The notes: a model not told the origin generated them from the letters alone. 9,687 nt of DNA from Betaproteobacteria bacterium (GCA_005884255.1 VBDL01000018.1:2867-12553), one strand, 5' to 3'. Shown: positions 1 through 7,283, numbered from the stretch's first letter. Translations and numbers: made by a program.

Positions 1-222
1 GAGGCGTTCTGGATCGAGAACGGGCGCATCCAGTATCCGGTGAAGGGCGGCACCATCATCGGCAACGGCCCCGATGCGCTGACGCGCGTGAGCATGATCG
101 GCAACGACCTGGAGCTCGACACCGGCGTCGGCACCTGCGGCAAGGAAGGGCAGAGCGTGCCGGTGGGCGTCGGCCAGCCGACGCTGCGCATCGACGGGCT
201 CACGGTCGGCGGCACGGCCTGA
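1..222 (+). CDS. tldD: TldD metalloprotease, C-terminal 73 residues (5' truncated by window edge)
   Basis: The reading frame is open from base 1 and ends in TGA at 220-222. The visible residues carry the highly conserved TldD tail, including GNGPDALTRVSMIGND, GTCGKEGQSVPVG and LRIDGLTVGG. TldD pairs with TldE/PmbA to form a zinc-dependent protease that degrades unfolded peptides and matures peptides such as microcins. In the E. coli complex a cysteine near the C-terminus of TldD helps two histidines of the HExxxH motif hold zinc. The cysteine of GTCGKEGQ (codon 136-138) is the equivalent residue and is present. The HExxxH part lies upstream of the window. The full protein is normally about 480 residues, so only the last seventh is here. 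No U-rich terminator follows; the next promoter starts 4 bp after the stop. Confidence 0.95.
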   Translation, partial: EAFWIENGRIQYPVKGGTIIGNGPDALTRVSMIGNDLELDTGVGTCGKEGQSVPVGVGQPTLRIDGLTVGGTA

Positions 223-226
223 CCCC

Positions 227-257
227 TTGACGCACTGCACGAGGCTCGTGCTACATT
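227..257 (+). promoter_or_regulatory. Candidate sigma70 promoter of the aroG leader
   Basis: A TTGACG box (227-232, 5 of 6 to consensus) and a TACATT box (252-257, 4 of 6) are separated by 19 bp, longer than the usual 17. The predicted start of transcription is about base 264-265, which is the ATG of the leader peptide. The placement directly upstream of the attenuator supports it. No experimental data; the long spacer lowers confidence. Confidence 0.5.
237..251. promoter_or_regulatory. Perfect 7-1-7 inverted repeat in the promoter spacer (candidate operator)
   Basis: GCACGAG-G-CTCGTGC is a perfect 15-bp dyad filling the space between the -35 and -10 boxes of the aroG leader promoter. There is no U-tract, so it is not an intrinsic terminator for tldD. 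A dyad inside a 19-bp spacer is the layout known for MerR-family regulators, but no regulator gene is seen nearby and the identity of any binding protein is unknown. Confidence 0.4.
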
Positions 258-264
258 CGCCCCC

Positions 265-348
265 ATGTATTCGGCTCGCTTTTATTTTGCGCACTTTTGG
301 TTCTCGCACCGCCCCGGCGGAGGAGAGGCCAGCGCATCAGTGAGCTAA
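265..348 (+). CDS. Aromatic leader peptide of the aroG attenuator (27 aa)
   Basis: A short frame runs from ATG 265 to TAA 346-348. Its first 13 residues are MYSARFYFAHFWF, with four Phe, two Tyr and one Trp, far above chance in DNA of this composition. It is followed by mutually exclusive RNA hairpins and by the DAHP synthase gene, the arrangement of the classical trp and pheA leaders. The peptide is not expected to have a function of its own. Ribosome stalling at the aromatic codons (280-303), when charged tRNA is scarce, would leave the segment at 313-325 free to pair with the terminator's 5' arm. There is no Shine-Dalgarno within reach of the start, and the predicted transcript begins at or one base before the ATG, so it may be read as a leaderless message. 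It is too short for standard gene callers. Confidence 0.82.
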   Translation: MYSARFYFAHFWFSHRPGGGEASASVS

Positions 349-377
349 GCGCAGACCAACTCCTCGAAACCGCCGGG
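302..377 (+). promoter_or_regulatory. aroG attenuator: pause hairpin and antiterminator
   Basis: Segment 2 has the sequence CCCGGCGG (313-320) followed by AGGAG (321-325). It can pair with CCGCCGGG (370-377) and CTCCT (360-364), giving 8 + 5 bp with a 5-nt bulge. This captures the 5' arm of the terminator and so forms an antiterminator. Segment 2 can instead fold back on segment 1 (CCGC 309-312 with GCGG 317-320, plus TCTC 302-305 with GAGA 323-326), the pause or protector hairpin. The leader peptide is translated across segment 2, so fast translation or no translation favours termination, and stalling at Phe/Tyr/Trp codons favours read-through into aroG. Confidence 0.75.
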
Positions 378-399
378 TCCCCACCCGGCGGTTTTTTTT
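367..399 (+). terminator. Intrinsic terminator of the aroG attenuator
   Basis: A perfect 9-bp stem CCGCCGGGT (370-378) / ACCCGGCGG (383-391) with a CCCC loop is followed by eight T residues (392-399). AAA at 367-369 can lengthen the stem by pairing with the first Ts. It lies 18 bases after the leader peptide stop and 44 bases before the aroG start, so it acts between promoter and gene. Textbook form; very likely real. Confidence 0.93.
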
Positions 400-443
400 C
401 GTCCTTCCGTTTTCACCGAACCAGCCCAGGAGCCACGACCGCC

Positions 444-1565
<1,122 letters not shown>

Positions 1566-1569
1566 AGCG

Positions 1570-2124
1570 CTAGCTTTGCTGGCGTTTGAGCCGCTCGCTG
1601 TTCCAGTACACGTCGGCGCCGCTGTTGAGCACGCGTGCGAGCACGAACAGCAGGTCCGACAGGCGGTTCAGATACTGCCGCGGCGCGTCATTGAGCGGCT
1701 CGTGCGCGCCCAGCGCCACCACCGCGCGCTCGGCGCGGCGTGCCACCGTGCGCGACACATGCGCCAGCGACGCCGCGCGTGTGCCGCCGGGCAGGATGAA
1801 TTCGAGCAAACGCGGCAGGCCCGCGTTGTAGTGCGCCAGCGCCGCATCCAGGCCCGCCACCGCGTCAATCTTCAGCAGTGCCTGGCCGGGCATCGACAGC
1901 TCGCCGCCCAGATTGAACAGCTCGTGCTGAATGGTCAGCAGCAGCTCGCGCACATCGTCGGGCAGCGGCTCGGCGAGCAGCACGCCGAGGCCGGAATTGA
2001 GCTCGTCGACCTCGCCCATCGCGTGCACGCGCAGGTGGTCCTTCGGCACGCGCGAGCCGTCGGCGAGCCCCGTGGTGCCATCGTCGCCGGTGCGCGTGGC
2101 GATTTGCGTCAGTCGGTTGGCCAT
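1570..2124 (-). CDS. Corrinoid (cob(I)alamin) adenosyltransferase, PduO type
   Basis: Transfers the 5'-deoxyadenosyl group of ATP to cob(I)alamin or cob(I)yrinic acid diamide to form the coenzyme B12 form; cytoplasmic, trimeric in this family. The 184-residue product has the N-terminal ATP-binding motif TRTGDDGTTGL (10-20), ELFNLGGELS (68-77), FILPGGT (109-115), the signature helix SRTVARRAERAVV (124-136) with the arginines and glutamate of the active site, and YLNRLSDLLFVLAR (151-164). Length and motif order match the PduO/MMAB family rather than CobA/BtuR. The start ATG has only a weak upstream ribosome site and lies 27 bp after the small membrane protein gene on the same strand, so the two are probably co-transcribed. 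Its stop is 4 bp from the stop of convergent aroG. No B12 synthesis genes are in the window, so it may serve salvage. Confidence 0.94.
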   Translation of the reverse strand: MANRLTQIATRTGDDGTTGLADGSRVPKDHLRVHAMGEVDELNSGLGVLLAEPLPDDVRELLLTIQHELFNLGGELSMPGQALLKIDAVAGLDAALAHYNAGLPRLLEFILPGGTRAASLAHVSRTVARRAERAVVALGAHEPLNDAPRQYLNRLSDLLFVLARVLNSGADVYWNSERLKRQQS

Positions 2125-2151
2125 GCGGTCATCGTAACCGCGGGCGAGGTG

Positions 2152-2406
2152 CTAACTTTTTCTGCCGCCGCTGCGGTGGTAGTGCGGTTTGCGGTGGGGT
2201 GCACCGTGTGCCGGGTGGTGAGCGCCCGGTGCCGGTGTCGCGCCCGCGTCGGGCGCCGCGTCGTTGGCCGCGACGCGGCCTGGCGTCTCATCCGGGTGCT
2301 CGAGCCGGTCGCGCAGGAACAGGCCGAGCACGTCGAAGCGCAGCGCGCCGGCGAGGGCCAGCAGCAACGCCACGCCAAGAATCAACCACCATGCCGTCTC
2401 AGTCAT
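2152..2406 (-). CDS. Small single-pass membrane protein with His-rich tail, unknown function
   Basis: Frame of 84 codons from ATG (2406-2404) to TAG (2154-2152). A strong Shine-Dalgarno GGAGG (minus strand, 2416-2412) lies 5 nt upstream, which fixes the start and supports a real gene. Residues 5-23 form one hydrophobic segment (AWWLILGVALLLALAGALR). They are followed by an amphipathic stretch (FDVLGLFLRDRLEHP) and a low-complexity Ala/Pro/Gly linker. The tail at 61-84 has six histidines and several Arg/Lys (HHPAHGAPHRKPHYHRSGGR). The His-rich end could bind metal or simply be a basic cytoplasmic tail. I do not recognise the family. It lies upstream of the adenosyltransferase gene in the same orientation and is divergent from the FAD oxidase; the promoter must lie in 2407-2520. 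Confidence 0.75.
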   Translation of the reverse strand: MTETAWWLILGVALLLALAGALRFDVLGLFLRDRLEHPDETPGRVAANDAAPDAGATPAPGAHHPAHGAPHRKPHYHRSGGRKS

Positions 2407-2496
2407 CTCGACCTCCACTGCAACGCCGTCGATTACCCAATCTTGGCACTGTGCGAAGGGCACCGCAAGACGCCGAGAAGGAGTATGGCCGCTCCC

Positions 2497-2502
2497 TACA
2501 AT
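2497..2502 (+). promoter_or_regulatory. Candidate -10 box of the FAD oxidase gene
   Basis: TACAAT (5 of 6 to TATAAT) stands 26 bases before the start codon, inside the 16-mer GCCGCTCCCTACAATG (2488-2503). That 16-mer recurs with one change upstream of the Flp pilin. No good -35 box is seen at the usual distance, so an activator or an extended -10-like mode would be needed. Confidence 0.4.
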
Positions 2503-2528
2503 GGCTTCACAGCACCAGGAGACAAGCG

Positions 2529-3950
2529 ATGAACGCCCCGCTGCCCACCGCCTCACTGCCGCGCGTGGAACCGCGTCCGTTGCCGCCGGCGATGACCGAT
2601 GCCTTGCGCCAGCGCTTCGGCGAGCGCTGCTCCACGGCGCAGGCCGTGCGCGAGCAGCACGGCCGCGACGAGTCGCCGTTCGACGTGCGGCCACCGGACC
2701 TGGTGGTGTTCTGCGAATCGACCGACGAGGTCGCCGCGGTCGTCCGGCTCGCGTCGGAGCATGCGGTGCCGGTGATCCCGTACGGCGCCGGCTCGTCGCT
2801 CGAAGGCCATCTGCTGGCCGTGCAAGGCGGCGTCAGCCTCGACCTGTCGCGCATGAAGCGCGTGCTGCGCGTCAACGCCGAGGACCTGACCGTCACCGTC
2901 GAGGCCGGCGTCACGCGCATGCAGCTCAACGAGGAGATCCGCCACACCGGCCTGTTCTTCCCGATCGACCCGGGCGCCGATGCGTCGCTCGGCGGCATGT
3001 CCGCCACGCGCGCCAGCGGTACGAACGCGGTGCGCTACGGCACGATGCGCGAGAACGTGCTGGGCTTGACCGTCGTCACCGCCAGCGGCGAGGTCATCCA
3101 CACCGGCACGCGCGCACGCAAGTCCAGCGCCGGCTATGACCTGACGCGGCTGTTCGTCGGCAGCGAAGGCACGCTGGGCGTGATGACCGAGATCACGTTG
3201 CGCCTGTATCCGCAGCCGGAAGCGCTGTCGGCCGCGGTGTGCCACTTCCCGAGCATCGCTGCGGCGGTGGCCACGACGATCCAGATCATCCAGATGGGCG
3301 TGCCGATCGCGCGCTGCGAGCTGCTCGATGCGAACGCGGTGCGCGCGGTGAACCGCCACGACAAGCTCACACTGCGCGAATCGCCGATGCTGCTGATGGA
3401 GTTCCACGGCAGCACCGCCAGCGTGAAGGAGCAGGCGGAGATCGTGCAGGAGATCGCCCGCGAGCAAGGCGGCGAAGATTTCGAGTGGGCCACCACGCCC
3501 GAAGAGCGCACGCGGCTGTGGACCGCGCGCCATCACGCCTACTTCGCCGGCCTGCAGATGAAGCCCGGCTCGCGCACCGTGACCACCGACACCTGCGTGC
3601 CGATCTCGCGCCTGGCCGACTGCCTGCTCGACACCGTGGCCGAGGTCGAGGCCACCGGGCTGCCGTACTACATCGTCGGCCATGTCGGCGACGGCAACTT
3701 CCACGTCGCCTACCTGATCGACCCCCACAAACCCGAGGAGCGCGACACCGCCGAGCGCCTGAACCAGCAGCTGGTGCAGCGTGCGCTGCGGCTTGAAGGC
3801 ACCTGCACCGGCGAGCACGGCATCGGGCTGCACAAGATGGGCTTTCTCGTCGACGAGGCCGGCGCCGGCGCGGTGGAGATGATGCGCACGCTCAAGCGCG
3901 CGCTCGATCCGAAGAACATCCTGAACCCGGGAAAGATCTTCACGCTGTAA
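2529..3950 (+). CDS. FAD-linked oxidase, D-lactate dehydrogenase (cytochrome)/GlcD-like
   Basis: The 473-residue flavoprotein belongs to the VAO/PCMH family with FAD_binding_4 and FAD-oxidase_C domains. It probably oxidises a D-2-hydroxyacid such as D-lactate or glycolate and passes electrons to the respiratory chain. Visible motifs in order: PYGAGSSLEGH (84-94) in the FAD-binding domain, IDPGADASLGGMSATRASGT (146-165), GSEGTLGVMTEITLRLYPQ (211-229), DTCVPISRL (354-362), GHVGDGNFH (384-392) with the substrate/metal-site histidines, GTCTGEHGIGLHK (424-436), and the C-terminal LDPKNILNPGKIF. The overall pattern is closer to LDHD/Dld2 D-lactate dehydrogenase than to GlcD, but substrate cannot be assigned. 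ATG 2529 has AGGAGA (2517-2522) 6 nt upstream. No GlcE/GlcF subunits follow, which favours a single-subunit enzyme. No clear intrinsic terminator follows the stop. Confidence 0.93.
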   Translation: MNAPLPTASLPRVEPRPLPPAMTDALRQRFGERCSTAQAVREQHGRDESPFDVRPPDLVVFCESTDEVAAVVRLASEHAVPVIPYGAGSSLEGHLLAVQGGVSLDLSRMKRVLRVNAEDLTVTVEAGVTRMQLNEEIRHTGLFFPIDPGADASLGGMSATRASGTNAVRYGTMRENVLGLTVVTASGEVIHTGTRARKSSAGYDLTRLFVGSEGTLGVMTEITLRLYPQPEALSAAVCHFPSIAAAVATTIQIIQMGVPIARCELLDANAVRAVNRHDKLTLRESPMLLMEFHGSTASVKEQAEIVQEIAREQGGEDFEWATTPEERTRLWTARHHAYFAGLQMKPGSRTVTTDTCVPISRLADCLLDTVAEVEATGLPYYIVGHVGDGNFHVAYLIDPHKPEERDTAERLNQQLVQRALRLEGTCTGEHGIGLHKMGFLVDEAGAGAVEMMRTLKRALDPKNILNPGKIFTL

Positions 3951-4125
3951 CGGCAGCGATCTGTGCTTTTTGCACGCGGGCAGCGACTTCAAATTAGGGA
4001 TAGACGCGGCCGCCCACAGTCACATTTGGCAACATCCATCCCGTGACCTGTAGGACCCGTCGCGCCGAATAGTCCACTCGCGCCCCGGAAGTCACAGGCC
4101 CGTGGTTGTCAACGGGAGTGTGCGG

Positions 4126-5853
4126 GTGAGTGCAAGCTGTCCTGAAGCGGTGAATGCCGCCGCCGCGCCGGCGCTGGATGCGCCGGCACGTGAGGCGGCG
4201 CTGCGCCAGCCCGGCGCGTCCGCCGAGATGCGCCGCTTCTCGGCCGGCATCCGCGCCATCGTGGCGCTGCTGTGCACGCTGCTGCTGGTCCCCGGCGAGA
4301 AGCCGCTGAGCACCTTGGCCGTCATCGTGCTGCTGGGCTACGACCTGTGGTCCGGCTATGTGCTGTGGGCCGAGGCCAGCGCCCGCCGGCTGCCACCTGC
4401 GCTGCTGCGCTACTGGATCGATGCCACCTGGACCGTGCTGATGCTGCAGCTGACGAGTTCCGGCACCGGCATGCTGGTGCTGACCTTCGTGCAGCCGGTG
4501 GTGCTGGCGAGCATCGGGCACGGCGTTCGGCACGGCGTGACGCTGGCGCTGTATGCCGCGCTGGGCTTGATCGTGGACGTCGATCACGCACAGCATGCAC
4601 AGCTGCAGTGGAGCACGTTGCATGCGGTGCCGGCGGCCGGGGTGCTGGCGCTGATCCCGGTGGCGGCGGTGCTGTCGCGGCCGATGAGCGTGCTGCGCCA
4701 GCGCCTGATGCTCGTCAGCGGCATCGAGGCGCAGCTCGACCCGCGGCGCGGGCTGGATGCGATCGCGTCGACCCTGGTCGGCGGGCTGCGCGGCGTCACC
4801 CGCGCCGACTTGACCGCGCTCGTGCTGCCATCGTCCACCGGCGCGCCCGCCGTGATCGGTACCGCGGAGGACGGCGAGTTCCGTGCCGGCGCGCCGACGC
4901 ATGCCGGCCTCGAGGCGCTGCTGGCCACGCTGCCGCCCTGCGCGCTGATGCACAGCCGCCGGCGCTGGCGCGGCCTGCGCGGCGGTACCCGCGTGCATGG
5001 CGACTGCCCTCTGCCGGCCGGCGCCGGTGCCGCGCTCGACGAGCTCACGGCCCTGCTGGAGGTGAACACGCTGGCCATCGTGCCCTTGCTGCGCTACGAC
5101 CGCCGCCATGGCCACATCGTGCTCGGCTTCCGCGAGCTGCGCCCGCGGGCGCAGGAGCTGGCGGCGCTGGCCGAAGGGGCGCCGGAGCTGTTCCGCGTGA
5201 TCGAGCAGGCGGCGCTGGTCGACAAGCTGCAGGAAGAGAGCGCCGCGCACGAGCGCGTGCGCATCGGCCGCGACCTGCACGACAGCGCGATCCAGCCCTA
5301 CCTCGGGCTGAAGTACGCGGTCGAGGGCGTCGCACAGCGCGTGCCGCGCAACGACCCGGCGCGCGCCGACATCGACGCGCTGCTGGAACTCGTCAACAGC
5401 GAGATCGGCGCGCTGCGCGAAATCATCTCCGGCCTGCGCGCCGGCGAACCGCGCGGCGACAACGCGCTGATGCCGGCGGTGCGCCGCCAGGTGCGGCGCT
5501 TCTCGCTGCTGTTCGGCGTGGACGTGCAGCTCGACGGGCCCGACGAGCTGCGCACCAGCCGCGCGCTGGCCGGTGCGCTGTTCCACATGGTCAACGAGGC
5601 CTTGAACAACGTGCGCAAGCACACGCCGGCGCGCCGCGTGTGGATTCGCCTGGAGCATGCCGACGACGAGATCCGCATGACCGTGCGCGACGACGCCGGC
5701 GAGGTGCTGGGCCGCCCGGTGCGCGCCTTCCATCCGCGCTCGCTGAGCGAGCGGGCCGCCGCGCTCGGCGGGTCGCTCACGGTGAGCAGCCCCGACGGCC
5801 TGCACACCGAGGTCGTCATCGCCGTTCCCTTCGAAGTATCGACGAGGTATTGA
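4126..5853 (+). CDS. Membrane sensor histidine kinase, NarX/NarL-type (HisKA_3)
   Basis: Sensor of a two-component pair with the next gene. With the GTG start at 4126 (GGGAG at 4114-4118, 7 nt upstream) the product has 575 residues; GTG 4102 in the same frame is an alternative with a poorer ribosome site. Five or six hydrophobic segments lie at about 43-56, 63-82, 96-110, 114-131, 137-152 and 167-183, with no large periplasmic domain between them. A GAF-like region follows (about 192-345). The HisKA_3 helix has RIGRDLHDSAIQPYLGLKYA with phospho-acceptor His385 (codon 5278-5280). The HATPase domain has the N-box NEALNNVRKH (Asn490). The G1 box is degenerate (RDDAGEV, about 521-527, where DxGxG is usual), while SERAAALGGSL further on is normal. 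Signal unknown. No convincing promoter was found in 3951-4125 (a weak TTGGCA at 4026-4031 only). Confidence 0.92.
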   Translation: MSASCPEAVNAAAAPALDAPAREAALRQPGASAEMRRFSAGIRAIVALLCTLLLVPGEKPLSTLAVIVLLGYDLWSGYVLWAEASARRLPPALLRYWIDATWTVLMLQLTSSGTGMLVLTFVQPVVLASIGHGVRHGVTLALYAALGLIVDVDHAQHAQLQWSTLHAVPAAGVLALIPVAAVLSRPMSVLRQRLMLVSGIEAQLDPRRGLDAIASTLVGGLRGVTRADLTALVLPSSTGAPAVIGTAEDGEFRAGAPTHAGLEALLATLPPCALMHSRRRWRGLRGGTRVHGDCPLPAGAGAALDELTALLEVNTLAIVPLLRYDRRHGHIVLGFRELRPRAQELAALAEGAPELFRVIEQAALVDKLQEESAAHERVRIGRDLHDSAIQPYLGLKYAVEGVAQRVPRNDPARADIDALLELVNSEIGALREIISGLRAGEPRGDNALMPAVRRQVRRFSLLFGVDVQLDGPDELRTSRALAGALFHMVNEALNNVRKHTPARRVWIRLEHADDEIRMTVRDDAGEVLGRPVRAFHPRSLSERAAALGGSLTVSSPDGLHTEVVIAVPFEVSTRY

Positions 5854-5854
5854 G

Positions 5855-6547
5855 ATGCAGCAGTCACCCGACACCATCCGCGTCTTCCTGGCCGACGACC
5901 ACCGCGTCACGCTGTGGGGCCTGCAGCGGCTGATCGACTCGACCAGCCCGCGCATGCGTGTCATCGGCAGCGCCACCACGCGCAGCGAGCTGCTCTGTCA
6001 CCATGCGGTGGGCGACGCCGACGTGGTGCTGCTCGATCTCGACCTCGGCGGCGAGAGCAGTGCCGACGTGCTGCACAACCTGCAGCACCTGTGCCGCGGC
6101 CATGTGCTGGTGCTGACCGCCGCCGACGACCCCGAGCAGCATCGCGCCGTCGTGATGAAGGGCGCGCGCGGCGTGGTGCACAAGTCCGAGCCCGCCGATG
6201 CGGTGCTGCGCGCGATCGAGAAGGTCAGCGCCGGCGAGGTGTGGCTGCAGGGCGCGCTGCTCGGCGACGTGCTGGGCCTGCTGACCGGCCATGGCACCCC
6301 TGCCGGCCCAGCCCACGGCAGCGATGCCTCGCGCATCGCGAGCCTCACCGCGCGCGAGCGCGAGATCGTTGCAGCGATGCTGCAGCTGACCGGCGCCAAG
6401 CTGTTCGCGGTGGCCGAGAACCTGGCGATGAGCGAGCACACGCTGCGCAATCACCTGACGACCATCTACAGCAAGCTGCAGGTGCATGGCCGGCTCGAGC
6501 TGCACGTGTACGCCACCGCGCATGGCCTCGGCGCGATGGCCCACTGA
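5855..6547 (+). CDS. Response regulator, NarL/LuxR family
   Basis: Partner of the preceding kinase: its ATG begins 1 nt after the kinase stop (TGAGATG), with GAGG at 5844-5847, so translation is probably coupled. The 230-residue product has an N-terminal receiver with the acidic pair Asp14/Asp15, phospho-acceptor Asp61 in VVLLDLDLGG, Thr88 and Lys110. A linker of about 40 residues rich in Gly/Ala/Pro follows, then a LuxR-type helix-turn-helix from SLTAREREIVAAML (163-176) to HTLRNHLTTIYSKLQV (195-210). The turn of the helix (GAKLFAVAENLAMSEHTLRNHL) differs from the usual SNKEIA form but keeps the pattern of hydrophobic positions. It should act as a transcription factor. Its targets are not known; the downstream methyltransferase and pilin genes are the obvious candidates. 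Confidence 0.94.
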   Translation: MQQSPDTIRVFLADDHRVTLWGLQRLIDSTSPRMRVIGSATTRSELLCHHAVGDADVVLLDLDLGGESSADVLHNLQHLCRGHVLVLTAADDPEQHRAVVMKGARGVVHKSEPADAVLRAIEKVSAGEVWLQGALLGDVLGLLTGHGTPAGPAHGSDASRIASLTAREREIVAAMLQLTGAKLFAVAENLAMSEHTLRNHLTTIYSKLQVHGRLELHVYATAHGLGAMAH

Positions 6548-6568
6548 ACCCGCGCAGCGAGGCAGGCC

Positions 6569-7207
6569 ATGTCGCATTTCACACCCGCCACCCCCGCCGA
6601 CTCGGCGCTCACCGAAGGCCTGCTGCGTGCGTTCGCGCTGCTGGCCTATGCCTTCGGCGTGGCCAACCTGTTCCACGCCTGGTGGATCGACCGTTCGCGC
6701 TGGACGCTGCTGCTGTTCCTCGTGTTCGAGGCCTACTCGCTGCTGCTCGTGCTGATCGCGCGCCGCGCGCTGCGCCGCGATGCGTCGCCCGCGGCGATGG
6801 CCTTGACGATTTATGCAGCGCTGTACTTCGTGCTGCTCGATCCGCACGACAACCGCCGCCTGATCGCCGAGGGCTTCGGCGTCGCGCTGCAGGCCGTCGG
6901 CGCGTGCTGCCAGTTCAGCGCCAAGTTCACGCTCGGCCGCGCCTTCGGCCTGCTGCCGGCGCAGCGCAGCATCGTGGTGGCGGGGCCGTATCGCCTGGTG
7001 CGCCACCCGATGTACCTCGGCTACCTGATCGCCGACGTCGGCTTCCTCTGCGTCAACTTCTCGTGGCGCAACGCGCTGATCCTCGGCGTGCTGTATGCGG
7101 TGCAGGTGCTGCGCATCCGCCGCGAGGAGGCGGTGCTGGCCGGCAGCGAGGCCTATCGCGACTACCAACAGCGCGTGCGCTGGCGGTTGCTGCCCTTCGT
7201 CTACTGA
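6569..7207 (+). CDS. Isoprenylcysteine methyltransferase-like membrane protein (ICMT/PEMT fold)
   Basis: The 212-residue integral membrane protein has hydrophobic segments at about 19-40, 46-65, 76-90, 101-114, 149-165 and 169-182. The SAM-binding signature of the ICMT/phospholipid methyltransferase superfamily is present in the C-terminal half: GPYRLVRHPMYLGY (139-152), then RREEAVL (184-190), Tyr196, Tyr199 and the final RWRLLPFVY. Eukaryotic ICMT methylates prenylated C-termini; bacterial members act on other, mostly unidentified, lipids or small molecules, so the substrate here is open. It starts 21 bp after the response regulator, in the same direction, with GAGGCAGG at 6559-6566 as a possible ribosome site. 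It is thus likely the third gene of the kinase operon. I am sure of the fold family, not of the reaction. Confidence 0.88.
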   Translation: MSHFTPATPADSALTEGLLRAFALLAYAFGVANLFHAWWIDRSRWTLLLFLVFEAYSLLLVLIARRALRRDASPAAMALTIYAALYFVLLDPHDNRRLIAEGFGVALQAVGACCQFSAKFTLGRAFGLLPAQRSIVVAGPYRLVRHPMYLGYLIADVGFLCVNFSWRNALILGVLYAVQVLRIRREEAVLAGSEAYRDYQQRVRWRLLPFVY

Positions 7208-7211
7208 AAAG

Positions 7212-7225
7212 AGGAGCAAGCTCCT
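7212..7225. repeat. 6-2-6 inverted repeat after the methyltransferase gene
   Basis: AGGAGC-AA-GCTCCT is a perfect dyad 4 bases after the stop. A second CTCCTC at 7228-7233 could pair with the same left arm (GAGGAG 7211-7216). There is no U-tract, so it is not a standard terminator; it may be a protein-binding site or an mRNA 3'-end hairpin. Confidence 0.35.
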
Positions 7226-7283
7226 ACCTCCTCCCGGCCCAAGCTCCCATGCCGGCGCGCATCGCCGTGCCTAGCATTGGCGC

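Noticed and set aside
297..443. Extension of the aroG frame upstream to a GTG at 297
   Set aside because: It would run through the leader peptide, antiterminator and terminator; ATG 444 has its own Shine-Dalgarno and the extension has no family similarity.
3952..3986. Repeated GGCAGCGA (3952-3959, 3979-3986) and GTGC-TTTTT-GCAC hairpin after the oxidase gene
   Set aside because: The repeat is only 8 bp and the hairpin has a 4-bp stem with its T-run in the loop, so it is not a credible terminator.
2553..3992. 479-codon minus-strand frame opposite the FAD oxidase
   Set aside because: Shadow of a gene with full family motifs; low-complexity translation.
4018..4096. Direct repeat AGTCACA (4018-4024 and 4090-4096) upstream of the kinase gene
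   Set aside because: Seven bases are too few to stand out; no symmetric partner or promoter alignment supports an operator.
3994..5979. 661-codon minus-strand frame opposite the histidine kinase
   Set aside because: Longest open frame in the window, but it is the antisense of a recognised kinase and its translation is His/Gln/Arg-rich without motifs.
5864..7219. 451-codon minus-strand frame opposite the response regulator and methyltransferase
   Set aside because: Crosses two recognised genes in antisense; low complexity.
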